Below the pieces are notes generated by a model. It was not told where the DNA came from and made no database searches. It saw only the letters and a list, made by a program, of their open reading frames with translations. The translations under genes were made by a program, and so were the position numbers. Source: Cryomorpha sp963741985 (lineage in GTDB: Bacteria; Bacteroidota; Bacteroidia; Flavobacteriales_D; Cryomorphaceae). Taken from it: a stretch of DNA of 64,000 nt. Location: positions 804,703 through 868,702 of the forward strand of contig CAVUKD010000001.1 in NCBI GenBank assembly GCA_963741985.1. The letters are read 5' to 3'. Each line of letters opens with the position of its first letter. Position 1 is the first letter of the stretch. This document shows, piece by piece, positions 45,867-54,700 of this stretch.

Positions 45867-48392
45867 TCATGGTCTGTCGACTGATTTGCTGCTTTTGCCT
45901 TTAAGCCTATATCCGACTTTTACCAATTCGTACCACATCACGGAAACAAAACCTATCGCTACACACATGAATATCTCTGTGACATTGAGGGTCTCAAATT
46001 CAAAAAATGCCGTTAAGGGTGGAACATACAATATGAGTCCCGTAATGGTAATCGTGATACCAATAATGAGCCCGATCAAATTGTTTTTATAGCTCAGGGT
46101 GGTGAAAATTGAGTAATAGAAGGAACGATTTACCAAGGTTAAAAAAACATTGGCAACGATTAAAACTGTGAAAACGATGGTGCGGGTATGGGCTTCATCA
46201 AATCCTTCATAAACGGAATGCTGATAGGCAAACAGGGTTCCTGCTGTAATGATCAATCCTTGAATAATACTGGTTGTTAACTCTTTTCCGTTAAAAAAAG
46301 TAGAGGTAAATGGTCTTGGTTTATGAGACATGGTATTTTTCTCCATAGGCTCATTTTCAAAAATGATGGAGCACGTTGGCCCCATTATTAATTCCAGAAA
46401 AATGATGTGTACAGGTGAAAGGATATTCGGATAAATCCAGCCCAAGGCCAATGGAAGAAAAACGGTAAGAATAATAGGTATATGAATGGATATGATGTAT
46501 TGAATGGCTTTTTTGAGATTGGAATAAATTTTCCTGCCCATGGCCACAGCTTCCACCATTTTGGATAGATCATCTTCCAGCAAAATCAACGAGGCTGCTT
46601 GTTTGGCTATTTCTGTGCCTTTCTTGCCCATAGCAATTCCGATGTGCGCGGCTTTCAAAGCGGGTCCGTCATTCACACCGTCACCTGTCATGGCAACTAT
46701 TTGATTATTTGCTTTTAAGGCATTGATAATTTTAAGCTTTGCCTCGGGAAACATCCGTGTAAAAATGTTCGTCTCCTTCACTTTTTCATTTAGGTCAGCA
46801 TCCGATAGTTTCATCAACTCATCGCCGGTCGCGCTCTGTTCATATCCTCTAAATGCTATTTGTTGAGCAATAGCCATGGTGGTTTCGGCATTATCGCCTG
46901 TGATAATTTTCACATCGAGTCCCGCTTTGTAAAAGTCTTGCAAAACCCTATTGATATTTTTCTTTGGTGGGTCATAAAAAGCCACTACTCCTTTGAATGT
47001 AAAAGGAATTTCTTGTTGCGTTTTGGGATAATCATTGCCTCGAAAAGCACCTTCACCCACACCTAAAACTCTATATCCTTCGCTGGTGACGGTTTTTATA
47101 GCTTGCTCAACCTGCTTTTTTTCAGCCTCGGTCAAATGGCAGACACGCATCAATGCTTCGGGCGCTCCTTTAGCTGCTATAATTCTTTTGCCGGATTTAT
47201 TTTCAAAAAAATGGGTCATCATTGGTGGTTTCCCATCCAAAGGGTATTCATGCACCATTTTGAAATTGGATCGTTCATCCCCGGTTTCTACATTGGCATA
47301 TGCATCGTGCAGAGCCACTTCCATCGGGTCAAACGGTATGGGTTCACTTGCCCACATCGCTGTGGTTATGAGCAGTTTTTCATCGTCGGTCAATTCATCT
47401 TCAGGACTGGAGATAGTTTGGGCTGAAAGTACAAATAGCTTTGCCAGACTCATTTTATTCTCGGTAATAGTTCCTGTTTTATCAGTGCATATTACGGTGG
47501 CGCTCCCCAATGTTTCAACTGTTTTCATTTGCTTCACTATTATCCCCTTCTTCATCAAACGCCATGCACCAATCGCCATAAAAGCGCTAAAAGCCATTGG
47601 GATTTCTTCCGGTAGAATGCTCATTGCCAAGGTGAGCGCTTTCAGCAAACTGTCCAACACATTATATGTACGAAAATAATTGATAGCCCACACCACCAGG
47701 AAAACCACCGTGCCGGCAATGACCAGTTTCTTAACAAAATTGTTTATTTGCTTTTCTAATGGGGTTTTTTCTTCCTGAATGCTCTCCAGACTCTTGCCAA
47801 TTTTCCCAAGTTTCGTTTCATTACCAATGCGCGTTATCGTTACAATGGCCAATCCGCTGGCAACGGTTGTGCCCTTATAAATGAGGTTGTCTTCCTTGTC
47901 TTTGTCTTTAAAGACTGATAAGGATTCTCCTGTAAGGATAGATTCGTTTACAGAGAAATCATTTGAATGGACAATGATTCCATCGGCTGCAATTAACGTT
48001 CCTTCTTCAACTACCAAACTATCACCCCGAACTAAGTTTTCGCTTTTTATTTCTTCAAACTCGCCATTTCGAATGACTTTGGAATTTGGTTGTGTCAGAT
48101 TCTTCAGCTTTTGCAAAGCATTGCGGCTCCTTGAATCTTGGTACAAGGAAATGACTGAAACAAGAATAATAGCAGATGCCAGAAAAATTCCATCGCCGGG
48201 TTGGCCACTGCCAAAGTAAATAATGGATGCGACCAACAAGAGAATAATCATTGGCTCTTTCAGCAATTTTTTCAAGGCATCCAAAACGCCGTTTTCCTGT
48301 TTGTAATTTAAGGTATTCTGTCCATATTTCTCTCTAGCTATATTAACTTGCTCATCCGTCAACCCTTGAATATTGAAATTGTCTAAACGCAT
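45867..48392 (-). CDS. P-type cation-translocating ATPase
   Basis: An 841-residue P2-like ATPase. Actuator TGES (154-157), transmembrane PEEIP (261-265), phosphorylation motif DKTGTIT (Asp304), hinge TGDGVNDGPALKAA, and about ten membrane helices with six in the C-terminal half. The M4 motif PEEIP differs from the PEGLP of SERCA, and the M6 region FLELIMGPTCSII has Gly where relatives have Asp, so the ion is uncertain; calcium, magnesium or sodium extrusion are possible. The cluster of ZIP, rubrerythrin and DUF2231 suggests metal homeostasis under stress. Confidence 0.88.
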   Translation of the reverse strand: MRLDNFNIQGLTDEQVNIAREKYGQNTLNYKQENGVLDALKKLLKEPMIILLLVASIIYFGSGQPGDGIFLASAIILVSVISLYQDSRSRNALQKLKNLTQPNSKVIRNGEFEEIKSENLVRGDSLVVEEGTLIAADGIIVHSNDFSVNESILTGESLSVFKDKDKEDNLIYKGTTVASGLAIVTITRIGNETKLGKIGKSLESIQEEKTPLEKQINNFVKKLVIAGTVVFLVVWAINYFRTYNVLDSLLKALTLAMSILPEEIPMAFSAFMAIGAWRLMKKGIIVKQMKTVETLGSATVICTDKTGTITENKMSLAKLFVLSAQTISSPEDELTDDEKLLITTAMWASEPIPFDPMEVALHDAYANVETGDERSNFKMVHEYPLDGKPPMMTHFFENKSGKRIIAAKGAPEALMRVCHLTEAEKKQVEQAIKTVTSEGYRVLGVGEGAFRGNDYPKTQQEIPFTFKGVVAFYDPPKKNINRVLQDFYKAGLDVKIITGDNAETTMAIAQQIAFRGYEQSATGDELMKLSDADLNEKVKETNIFTRMFPEAKLKIINALKANNQIVAMTGDGVNDGPALKAAHIGIAMGKKGTEIAKQAASLILLEDDLSKMVEAVAMGRKIYSNLKKAIQYIISIHIPIILTVFLPLALGWIYPNILSPVHIIFLELIMGPTCSIIFENEPMEKNTMSHKPRPFTSTFFNGKELTTSIIQGLIITAGTLFAYQHSVYEGFDEAHTRTIVFTVLIVANVFLTLVNRSFYYSIFTTLSYKNNLIGLIIGITITITGLILYVPPLTAFFEFETLNVTEIFMCVAIGFVSVMWYELVKVGYRLKGKSSKSVDRP

Positions 48393-48859
48393 AATTAGAG
48401 ACTATTATAGCCAAGTGTAGAAGCGCTGTTATGGGTATTTTGAATTTTATCTTCCATTTGTTTTATGGTCGCTTTATCTTCCGAAATACCCTTAAGTGAA
48501 AACTTTTCATATTCCACAGATCCGTGCTTTTGGAAAGCTAATCAATTTTTTAATGATAAAGTGCATTTGAGAAAAGGAAAGAATGATTTAGTTTTAAATT
48601 CCTCAAACCGAAATCCAGAGCTTAGAAAAGAGATATGCTCTCTATTCGAAACGTAATATTTGAGGTATTTAATGAAAATAATCCCTATGAATCGACACAT
48701 ATACTATTGGTAAAACGGATATAAAGCGGCACCTGAAATGCTTGAAGCTTTAGTATTGCATTACATTCTCTAACTTTTGGATATTGATCATCATATTAGA
48801 ATCGTTCAATTTATAAAAGGAACGATACTACCATGAAAGGATAATATATTTTCTTCCCC
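48393..48859. other. Intergenic region, no gene supported
   Basis: About 470 bases between the ATPase start and the end of bshC. A 63-codon plus frame (48465-48656) shows no recognisable domain and no promoter or RBS. Confidence 0.35.
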
Positions 48860-50500
48860 TTACTCCTCCACCAAAAAAGTAAACTCAAAGCCAAAAGGAT
48901 CCAGATTTTCCACCAACTGCTCCACGAAAGTTTTTCCAAAAGCAAGATACATCGGCGCAAAATTCATATTACGCTCTTGCAGCCCGCCTCGGGGTAATAA
49001 GGATTCGTAAATCTTGTCGAGTCGTCCGACCAGAATTTCTTGCTTTTTGCGCTCGGCACGCATCATTTTCTTTTCCAGATTGCGCACAATACGGTCGGTC
49101 CGGGCGTAGCCGCTGCGCACAGATTTTTCAAGATCGCTGTTTATTTTGCGCAAGCGCGCTTCGATGGCGAGAAATACTTCTTCAAGATTGTCGCGTTCCG
49201 TATCGAGTTGGAGCGATTCAGATGTGGCAGCCCGCACGAGTTCGTCTTCCAATTCCTGCTGAGGACGGAAAAGATCATCGATTGTCAGTCCGAGTTGATT
49301 CAATCGCTCCTGAGTGGGGGCATCGACCACCATCACCGAATTGCGCAGCATTAAAATCGGAAAGGTAATCCCAAAAGCCTCAAAGACACTCTTGAGTTGA
49401 AACCAATACGCCAACTCTCCGCCACCACCGATATAGGCAAGATTGGGCAGGATTATTTCCTGATAAAGGGGCCGCAAAATTACGTTGGGACTGAACTTTT
49501 CAGGGCTTTTTTGCAATTCGTCAAGGATCTCCTTCCTGCTGAATTCTTTATTGGTACGAAGCACTTTGTACTTCCCCAAATCGTCTTTTTCAATTCGCTC
49601 GCGCAATTGATCGTCGAGGTAAAAAAGATTGATACCTTGAGGGTCGACCTGCAGATTATATCCGTTTTCAGAAAGGGCTATGTCGGTTTTGCGCATAGCA
49701 CCTGCAGCGGTCATTTCAGTCAATTCTTTTGAAAATGTGGGAATCGCGAGCTTCTTAAGTTCGGCGTCGTCGCCCTCCACGACTAATACTCCATAAGAAC
49801 CAAATAGCTGATGAACAAGGTAACGGGTAGCTTCAGAAATCGTCTTGTGATTGACATACGCTTTTGAAAACAGATCAATCAATTCGCCGGAGGAATAACC
49901 AATGCCTAACTGCTCACGCATATCTTCCACTACTTGATCCATGCCTACGGTTTCCATTCTACCGACTGCTCCTCCCTGACCGCTCTCCCATTCTATTTTG
50001 CCTCCAAATACGGGCTCCTTTCTGTCGGAAGGCAGATAAAAATGGTTTGCCTCTTCGAAATCATGATCTTCGGTAGCCATCCAATAAACGGGAATAAAAG
50101 CATTGTCCGGATAGGTTTCCTTCAGCTTTTTGCAGGTATTTATCGCGGTGATAATCTTATAAAAAAAGTATAACGGTCCTGTAAATAAACATACCTGATG
50201 ACCCGTCGTAATGGTAAATGAATTGTCAGACTTTAACAGCTCTAGCGAAGGCGATTTGAGTTTTGCACGGTTGTATTGCTTTTCGAGCACCGCAGTGAGT
50301 GCTTTGCGATGTGGATAATTTTCGGCTTTCTCGCGCATCTGCTCCGCGAATGCAGCCAACGTAGGAAAGCGGCCGTAAAAAGGTTTAAGGCCTTCATTCT
50401 CCGAAAGGTAATCGAGGGCTATTTTGCTAAAAAAGCCAGTCTTAGCATACGCAACAGTTTGCTTTTTGAGCGTGGAAGGTTGAATCTTATCCAATTTCAT
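48860..50500 (-). CDS. bshC: Bacillithiol biosynthesis cysteine-adding enzyme BshC
   Basis: A 546-residue enzyme that adds cysteine to GlcN-malate to complete bacillithiol. Blocks FTITTGHQVCLFTGPLYFFYK, VYWMATEDHDFEEANHF (with the DHD pair), NVILRPLYQEIILPNLAYIGG and the C-terminal coiled region KSVRSGYARTDRIVRNLEKK match the family. I chose ATG 50500 over the TTG nine bases upstream. No other bsh gene is in the window; low-molecular-weight thiol supports redox defence. Confidence 0.95.
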   Translation of the reverse strand: MKLDKIQPSTLKKQTVAYAKTGFFSKIALDYLSENEGLKPFYGRFPTLAAFAEQMREKAENYPHRKALTAVLEKQYNRAKLKSPSLELLKSDNSFTITTGHQVCLFTGPLYFFYKIITAINTCKKLKETYPDNAFIPVYWMATEDHDFEEANHFYLPSDRKEPVFGGKIEWESGQGGAVGRMETVGMDQVVEDMREQLGIGYSSGELIDLFSKAYVNHKTISEATRYLVHQLFGSYGVLVVEGDDAELKKLAIPTFSKELTEMTAAGAMRKTDIALSENGYNLQVDPQGINLFYLDDQLRERIEKDDLGKYKVLRTNKEFSRKEILDELQKSPEKFSPNVILRPLYQEIILPNLAYIGGGGELAYWFQLKSVFEAFGITFPILMLRNSVMVVDAPTQERLNQLGLTIDDLFRPQQELEDELVRAATSESLQLDTERDNLEEVFLAIEARLRKINSDLEKSVRSGYARTDRIVRNLEKKMMRAERKKQEILVGRLDKIYESLLPRGGLQERNMNFAPMYLAFGKTFVEQLVENLDPFGFEFTFLVEE

Positions 50501-50620
50501 CGGTGCCAAATTACGGTTTTAGAAACGTTTGGCATAGAGTGTTGTTTGGAAAGGGCTACAAGTTTTTAGCCTCGAGCTACAAGAGGACGCGTCGTTAGAC
50601 GAGGAGATTTGAAATTAAGC

Positions 50621-50925
50621 TTATCCAATCGATATGTTTACTTTTTTTCCAAGTCCAAATTCAAAAATTCTGTAGAGTGTTGAAAGTTGAATATCGCACT
50701 TTCCGTTTTCAAGCCTGGAAATATAACTTTTGTTAGTACCAACTTTATCAGGCAATTGCTCCTGTGTCATGTGAGCTTCTTTTCTACCTTCTTTTAAAAT
50801 CTCGCTAACCACAAAATATTGAGTTCTTTTTCAAACTCATCGCGGTCTTTATCACCTAATTTTCCATATTTAAGATCCAAAAGTTCTTCAAAATTTCTGG
50901 CATTTCTTATTTCATCCTTTTTCAT
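50621..50925 (-). pseudogene. HigA-type antitoxin, frameshifted
   Basis: From ATG 50925 (MKKDEIRNARNFEELLDLKYG) to DEFEKEL, then a one-base deletion (GAACTCAATATT where GAAGCTCAATATT would give EAQY) moves the frame to FVVSEILKEGRKEAH, MTQEQLPDKVGTNKSYISRL and ENGKCDIQLSTLYRIFE, ending KKVNISIG at 50621. Restoring the base gives about 101 residues, the family length. The XRE helix-turn-helix (TQEQLPDKVGTNKSYISRLE) is intact but cut off from its start. It overlaps the toxin end at 50912. Confidence 0.85.
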
Positions 50926-51271
50926 TGAAAATCTTTTTTGAATTGAAATATTTTTCTTTTAATTTTTCTGCAAAGGCAATTTACTTTTAGGGTGTTTTCC
51001 GAATTTTCTTCTGAAAACCACTAAAAAGAACAACTCAATTTCCTTTGTCAAAACAGCAGAATATGAGTTAGATAGTACGCTCAAATTCGATGCTGATTTC
51101 AAACAATTCCTCGGTTCCTGTGATATGGTCAAGAAATTTTCTTGGAATATTTTGAACCATCCTGATGACTTTGAAAACGTACTCCATTTTTTCCTGAACT
51201 TTATCCGTTTGCTGGAAATAGAATTCCGAGAAATAGTTCTCATAGAGTATGATTTTCCTGACGGTAATCAT
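50912..51271 (-). pseudogene. HigB/Gp49-type toxin with four in-frame stop codons
   Basis: From ATG 51271 the frame reads ITVRKIILYENYFSEFY, VFKVIRMVQNIPRKFLDHI, TGTEELFEISIEFERTI, stop TAA, LIFCCFDKGN, stop TGA, VVLFSGFQKKIRKTP, stop TAA, K, stop TAA, IAFAEKLKEKYF and a final TGA at 50914-50912. The 120-codon span equals the family length exactly, so the gene decayed by substitutions only. Intact relatives are RelE-fold mRNA interferases. Confidence 0.88.
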
Positions 51272-51593
51272 ATTATAGAGTTAACTTTAAAGTTATCATT
51301 TTTCAAATACTTGGTTTAATCTAGTGTGTAGAGACCCTTTTGGAAATAGCTGCAATCTATAGCTGCATGCTTAAAGGGATTTTGGGGATGTGGGTACCAT
51401 TCGGAAATATCCTACATAATATTATCGCGGTAAGTATAGTCTTTCCAAGCCGGTTTTCGTTTTGAGAATAATTTTCGCTTTCCGCACGTTCTTTTCTTGC
51501 GGCTTGTAGCTTACGGCTTGAAGGTTATTTAAACATCCTTCAAGCACAGAGGTTATTCTCTTGAGACGAAATAATCTTTAAATAAATTACAAA

Positions 51594-52313
51594 ATGAAAT
51601 CTTTAGAGAATAAATCCATATTGATAACCGGCGGTACTAAGGGAATCGGCTACGGAATAGCAGAATCGCTGCTCCAGCAAGGCTGCCAAGTCGCTATTAC
51701 CGGAAGGAAAAAAGAAGACGCTGTGGAAGCCGCGAAAAAGCTAAGCTCGAAAACCGGCGCGAAAGCGATCGGGTTTCAGGCCGATGTGCGAAATCTCGAT
51801 GACATGAAGGGTGTTTCAAAAGCAGTTGAAGCGGAATTTGGCGGCATCGATGTGGTCGTTGGTAATGCAGGGGTGGGTCATTTCGGGTCGATCGAAGAAT
51901 TGGAGCCGAAAGATTGGCAAACCATGATCGATACGAATCTTACGGGCTTATACAATACGATAAAGGCTGCGCTCCCGATGTTAAAAGCGAGTAAAGGATA
52001 TTATTTTACAATATCGAGTCTGGCCGGAACGAACTTTTTCGAAGGCGGATCGGGCTACAACGCGAGCAAATTTGGTGCAGTTGGCTTCACCCAAGCTATA
52101 ATGCTGGACTTACGTCAAAGCGATATCAAGGTGTCGACCATTATGCCGGGATCGGTAACCAGCCATTTTGCCGGACATACGCCCGATGAGAAAGATGCAT
52201 GGAAAATCCAGCCCGAAGATATTGGCGAATTGGTGATTGACCTTTTGAAAATGAACCCACGTACCCTTCCGTCAAAAATAGAAGTACGCCCGAGCAAGCC
52301 GCCAAAGCATTAA
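51594..52313 (+). CDS. Short-chain dehydrogenase/reductase
   Basis: A 239-residue classical SDR: TGGTKGIGYGIA cofactor motif, NAG (VVGNAGVGHFG), active-site ISSLAG and YNASK, and the PGSVTSHFAGH loop. Resembles 3-oxoacyl-ACP reductase-like enzymes of unassigned substrate. Its 3' end overlaps the convergent rimK by four bases (52310-52313). Upstream 51320-51593 holds no gene; short CTTGTAGC-like words there resemble those at 50550. Confidence 0.9.
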   Translation: MKSLENKSILITGGTKGIGYGIAESLLQQGCQVAITGRKKEDAVEAAKKLSSKTGAKAIGFQADVRNLDDMKGVSKAVEAEFGGIDVVVGNAGVGHFGSIEELEPKDWQTMIDTNLTGLYNTIKAALPMLKASKGYYFTISSLAGTNFFEGGSGYNASKFGAVGFTQAIMLDLRQSDIKVSTIMPGSVTSHFAGHTPDEKDAWKIQPEDIGELVIDLLKMNPRTLPSKIEVRPSKPPKH

Positions 52314-53215
52314 GCTCCTACCCTATCCGATTTCAGCCCTTTGGCAGCACGGCTTTCGATATAATCAATTACAGCCCCGGCAACATCTTTGCCGGTGGCT
52401 TTTTCAATCCCTTCAAGTCCGGGCGAAGAATTGACTTCGAGTACCAGCGGACCACGTTCTGATTCGATCATATCCACACCAGCCATTTCAAGTCCCATGG
52501 CTTTAGCAGCATTGAGCGCGAGAATGCGTTGATCTTTTTTCAGTCGCACCATTTTGGCAGAGCCGCCGCGATGGAGATTGGATCGAAATTCGCCTTCAGC
52601 GCCCTGACGACGCATGGCGCCAATTACTTTCCCGTTTACGACAAACGCACGGATATCTGCACCCCCGGCTTCTTCGATAAATTCCTGCATAAGCATGTTC
52701 GCATTCAGACCGTAAAAAGCTTCTACAACAGATTTTGCTGCTTTCTTGGTTTCCGCAAGAACCACTCCGATTCCCTGAGTTCCTTCCAGCAATTTGATGA
52801 CAATAGGCGCTCCACCAAGCTCTTTGATCAAGGGATCCAAAAACTTGTGATTGTTGGTGAAAACCGTTTTCGGAATGTCAATATCATGGCGCGAAAATAT
52901 CTGAAGACTTCGCAACTTATCACGCGAACGAACGATTGCCATTGAAGAGTTCACGGAGAGTACTTTCTGCATTTCAAACTGGCGTACCACTGCTGTGCCA
53001 TACATCGTTACAGATGCACCGATTCGTGGGATTACGGCATCCACATCCTTCAGCTCTTCGCCGTTGTATATAATGCGGGGATTCTTGTGCTCACCAATAA
53101 TGGAGCATCGTAAATGATCAATTACCAGCGCTTCATGGCCATGCTCTTCGGCCGCCTCTTTGAGCCTGCGAGTAGAATATAGTTTCGAATTTCTCGAAAG
53201 GATTACAATTTTCAT
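52310..53215 (-). CDS. rimK: RimK family glutamate ligase
   Basis: A 301-residue ATP-grasp ligase that adds glutamate residues to the C-terminus of ribosomal protein S6 in E. coli. N-terminus MKIVILSRNSKLYSTRRLKEA; ATP-grasp block PIVIKLLEGTQGIGVVLAE, EFIEEAGGADIRAFVV, and the metal-binding end VLEVNSSPGLEGIE. Length is typical. It overlaps the retropepsin gene behind it as ATGA (53212-53215), so both are one transcript. Whether S6 or another acceptor is the target here is unknown. Confidence 0.93.
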   Translation of the reverse strand: MKIVILSRNSKLYSTRRLKEAAEEHGHEALVIDHLRCSIIGEHKNPRIIYNGEELKDVDAVIPRIGASVTMYGTAVVRQFEMQKVLSVNSSMAIVRSRDKLRSLQIFSRHDIDIPKTVFTNNHKFLDPLIKELGGAPIVIKLLEGTQGIGVVLAETKKAAKSVVEAFYGLNANMLMQEFIEEAGGADIRAFVVNGKVIGAMRRQGAEGEFRSNLHRGGSAKMVRLKKDQRILALNAAKAMGLEMAGVDMIESERGPLVLEVNSSPGLEGIEKATGKDVAGAVIDYIESRAAKGLKSDRVGA

Positions 53216-53634
53216 AAAATCTTTTTGGTTTGGAGATAACTTCGCGAAACGTCGATTAGGAAATCATCTTTTAAAAATTTTCGCCCCAGCAGTACTGAGT
53301 AGTTCATCGTCGATCGATCGGTTAGTGTCACGTCTGTAGTTTTCACAACCGATGCCAATTTGATAGTGAGCTGCACTACATAACGGGATTGCAGTGTACC
53401 ATTGGAGCTCTTGACTTTTTTTCGTTTAAACTTTTCAAAGCGAACAACCTTATGCGTGCGCTTCAGGAAATGACAACAAAGTATGCGCTTACCTGCCAAC
53501 TTCTCCACCCATATTTTATCGCAATGTGCTGAGGACGATAAAGCTCCGCTATCGATTCGCGCCACAATATTTGCTCTTTTCATTTCCGGAAAGGAGATTT
53601 TTTCTTTGTTGCCAATAATTAATTTTTCAGTCAT
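53212..53634 (-). CDS. RimB-like retropepsin / putative ATP-dependent zinc protease family
   Basis: A 140-residue aspartic-protease-like domain with IVARIDSGALSSSAHC, the Asp-Ser-Gly catalytic turn of single-domain retropepsins, and SVLLGRKFLKDDFLIDVS at the end. Members often sit next to rimK and in Pseudomonas RimB is reported to cut off glutamate tails made by RimK (family knowledge). Here the start of rimK overlaps its stop by four bases. Cytoplasmic, no signal. Older annotation as ATP-dependent zinc protease is probably misleading. Confidence 0.85.
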   Translation of the reverse strand: MTEKLIIGNKEKISFPEMKRANIVARIDSGALSSSAHCDKIWVEKLAGKRILCCHFLKRTHKVVRFEKFKRKKVKSSNGTLQSRYVVQLTIKLASVVKTTDVTLTDRSTMNYSVLLGRKFLKDDFLIDVSRSYLQTKKIL

Positions 53635-53704
53635 TCCTAAGCGTTATGCACACGTAAAAGAAGCGCAAAGTTATAATTCCATGCACATCCCAATACCAAA
53701 CATG

Positions 53705-53712
53705 TATATTTG
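53705..53712 (+). promoter_or_regulatory. TATATTTG element overlapping the start of the AstE-like gene
   Basis: A perfect TAnnTTTG lies exactly over the TTG (53710-53712) that is the only usual start codon in the frame. If it is a real -7 element, the mRNA would begin after that codon, so either the element is coincidental or translation starts on a rare codon downstream. No clear -33 element. Confidence 0.35.
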
Positions 53713-54684
53713 AGCCAAAATTATAGTATTATCAAAGCTACAGCTCTCACCATCAACGGAAAAACTATTAAGCCCGGCGAATCTGTTCGGGTTAAAGCTA
53801 ATATCGCCAAGCTGCCTTCCGGAACGCTAATCGACTTGCCTATATACGTGTTTCGCAGTAAAAACACCGGCCCGACCTTATTGTTGAGTGGTGGAATTCA
53901 CGGAGATGAAATCAATGGAATTGAAATAATCCGGCGCATGTTGGATCAATCGCTTTTCGACCATCTGCATTGTGGAAGTGTGATTGCCTTGCCGGTAACG
54001 AATATCTACGGATTTCTGAATTTCAGTCGGGAAGTTCCGGATGGGAAAGATATTAACCGAAGCTTTCCGGGACATGATGGTGGCTCGCTGGCCTCGCGGG
54101 TTGCAAATTTCCTGCATAAAAATATCCTCACACAGATCGATCTCGGAATAGATTTTCATACGGGAGGTGCTTCTCGGTTTAATTTCCCACAAGTGCGTTA
54201 TGCAAGTAATGACCGAAACGCCTTAAAACTTGCCAAAGCTTTTGCTCCGCCGGTTGTGCTTCAGAGCCGGCTGATTGATAAGAGCTTTCGCAAACAGGCA
54301 TTCAAAATGAAAAAATCTATCCTCGTGTATGAAGGTGGCGAAAGTTTGCGTCTCGATGAAGAGGTGGTTCAGGAAGGGATCAATGGAGCCATGCGGGTGA
54401 TGAAACATCTGAAAATGATTGACGTGGCACCAAATCAGGAGGTTGAGCCGGTTTTCCTGAAAGAATCTACGTGGGTTCGCGCCAAAAGATCCGGAATATA
54501 TACAGGGCACATGACTTCGGGAATGACTGTAAATAAGGGCGATGTATTAGGAAAGATTACCGATCCTTTCGGCGAATTTGAAATGAAAATGAAATCTACA
54601 AAATCAGGCTTTATTATTGGCCACAACAATATGCCGGTAGTTAATCAAGGCGACCCGTTGATCCATCTTGGGGTGATCAGTTAA
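53710..54684 (+). CDS. Succinylglutamate desuccinylase / aspartoacylase family protein
   Basis: A 324-residue M14-like zinc amidohydrolase. Zinc motif GGIHGDEINGIEI (HxxE), and DFHTGGASRFNFPQVRY with the third ligand His; NRSFPGHDGGS is the substrate-arginine-type block. Start: no ATG exists before residue 80, the frame is open only from 53677, and TTG 53710 (MSQNYSIIK) is the best candidate. It is transcribed divergently from the rimB-rimK pair 76 bases away, a combination seen in other bacteria. It probably cleaves an N-acyl or glutamyl-type amide; the substrate is unknown. Confidence 0.88.
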   Translation: MSQNYSIIKATALTINGKTIKPGESVRVKANIAKLPSGTLIDLPIYVFRSKNTGPTLLLSGGIHGDEINGIEIIRRMLDQSLFDHLHCGSVIALPVTNIYGFLNFSREVPDGKDINRSFPGHDGGSLASRVANFLHKNILTQIDLGIDFHTGGASRFNFPQVRYASNDRNALKLAKAFAPPVVLQSRLIDKSFRKQAFKMKKSILVYEGGESLRLDEEVVQEGINGAMRVMKHLKMIDVAPNQEVEPVFLKESTWVRAKRSGIYTGHMTSGMTVNKGDVLGKITDPFGEFEMKMKSTKSGFIIGHNNMPVVNQGDPLIHLGVIS

Positions 54685-54700
54685 AATCGGAGAAACCGGG

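Noticed and set aside
47035..47679. 214-codon plus-strand frame antisense to the P-type ATPase
   Set aside because: Lies wholly inside a conserved gene on the other strand; no start signal or domain.
48465..48656. 63-codon plus-strand frame in the gap before bshC
   Set aside because: No domain, RBS or promoter; codon use not convincing.
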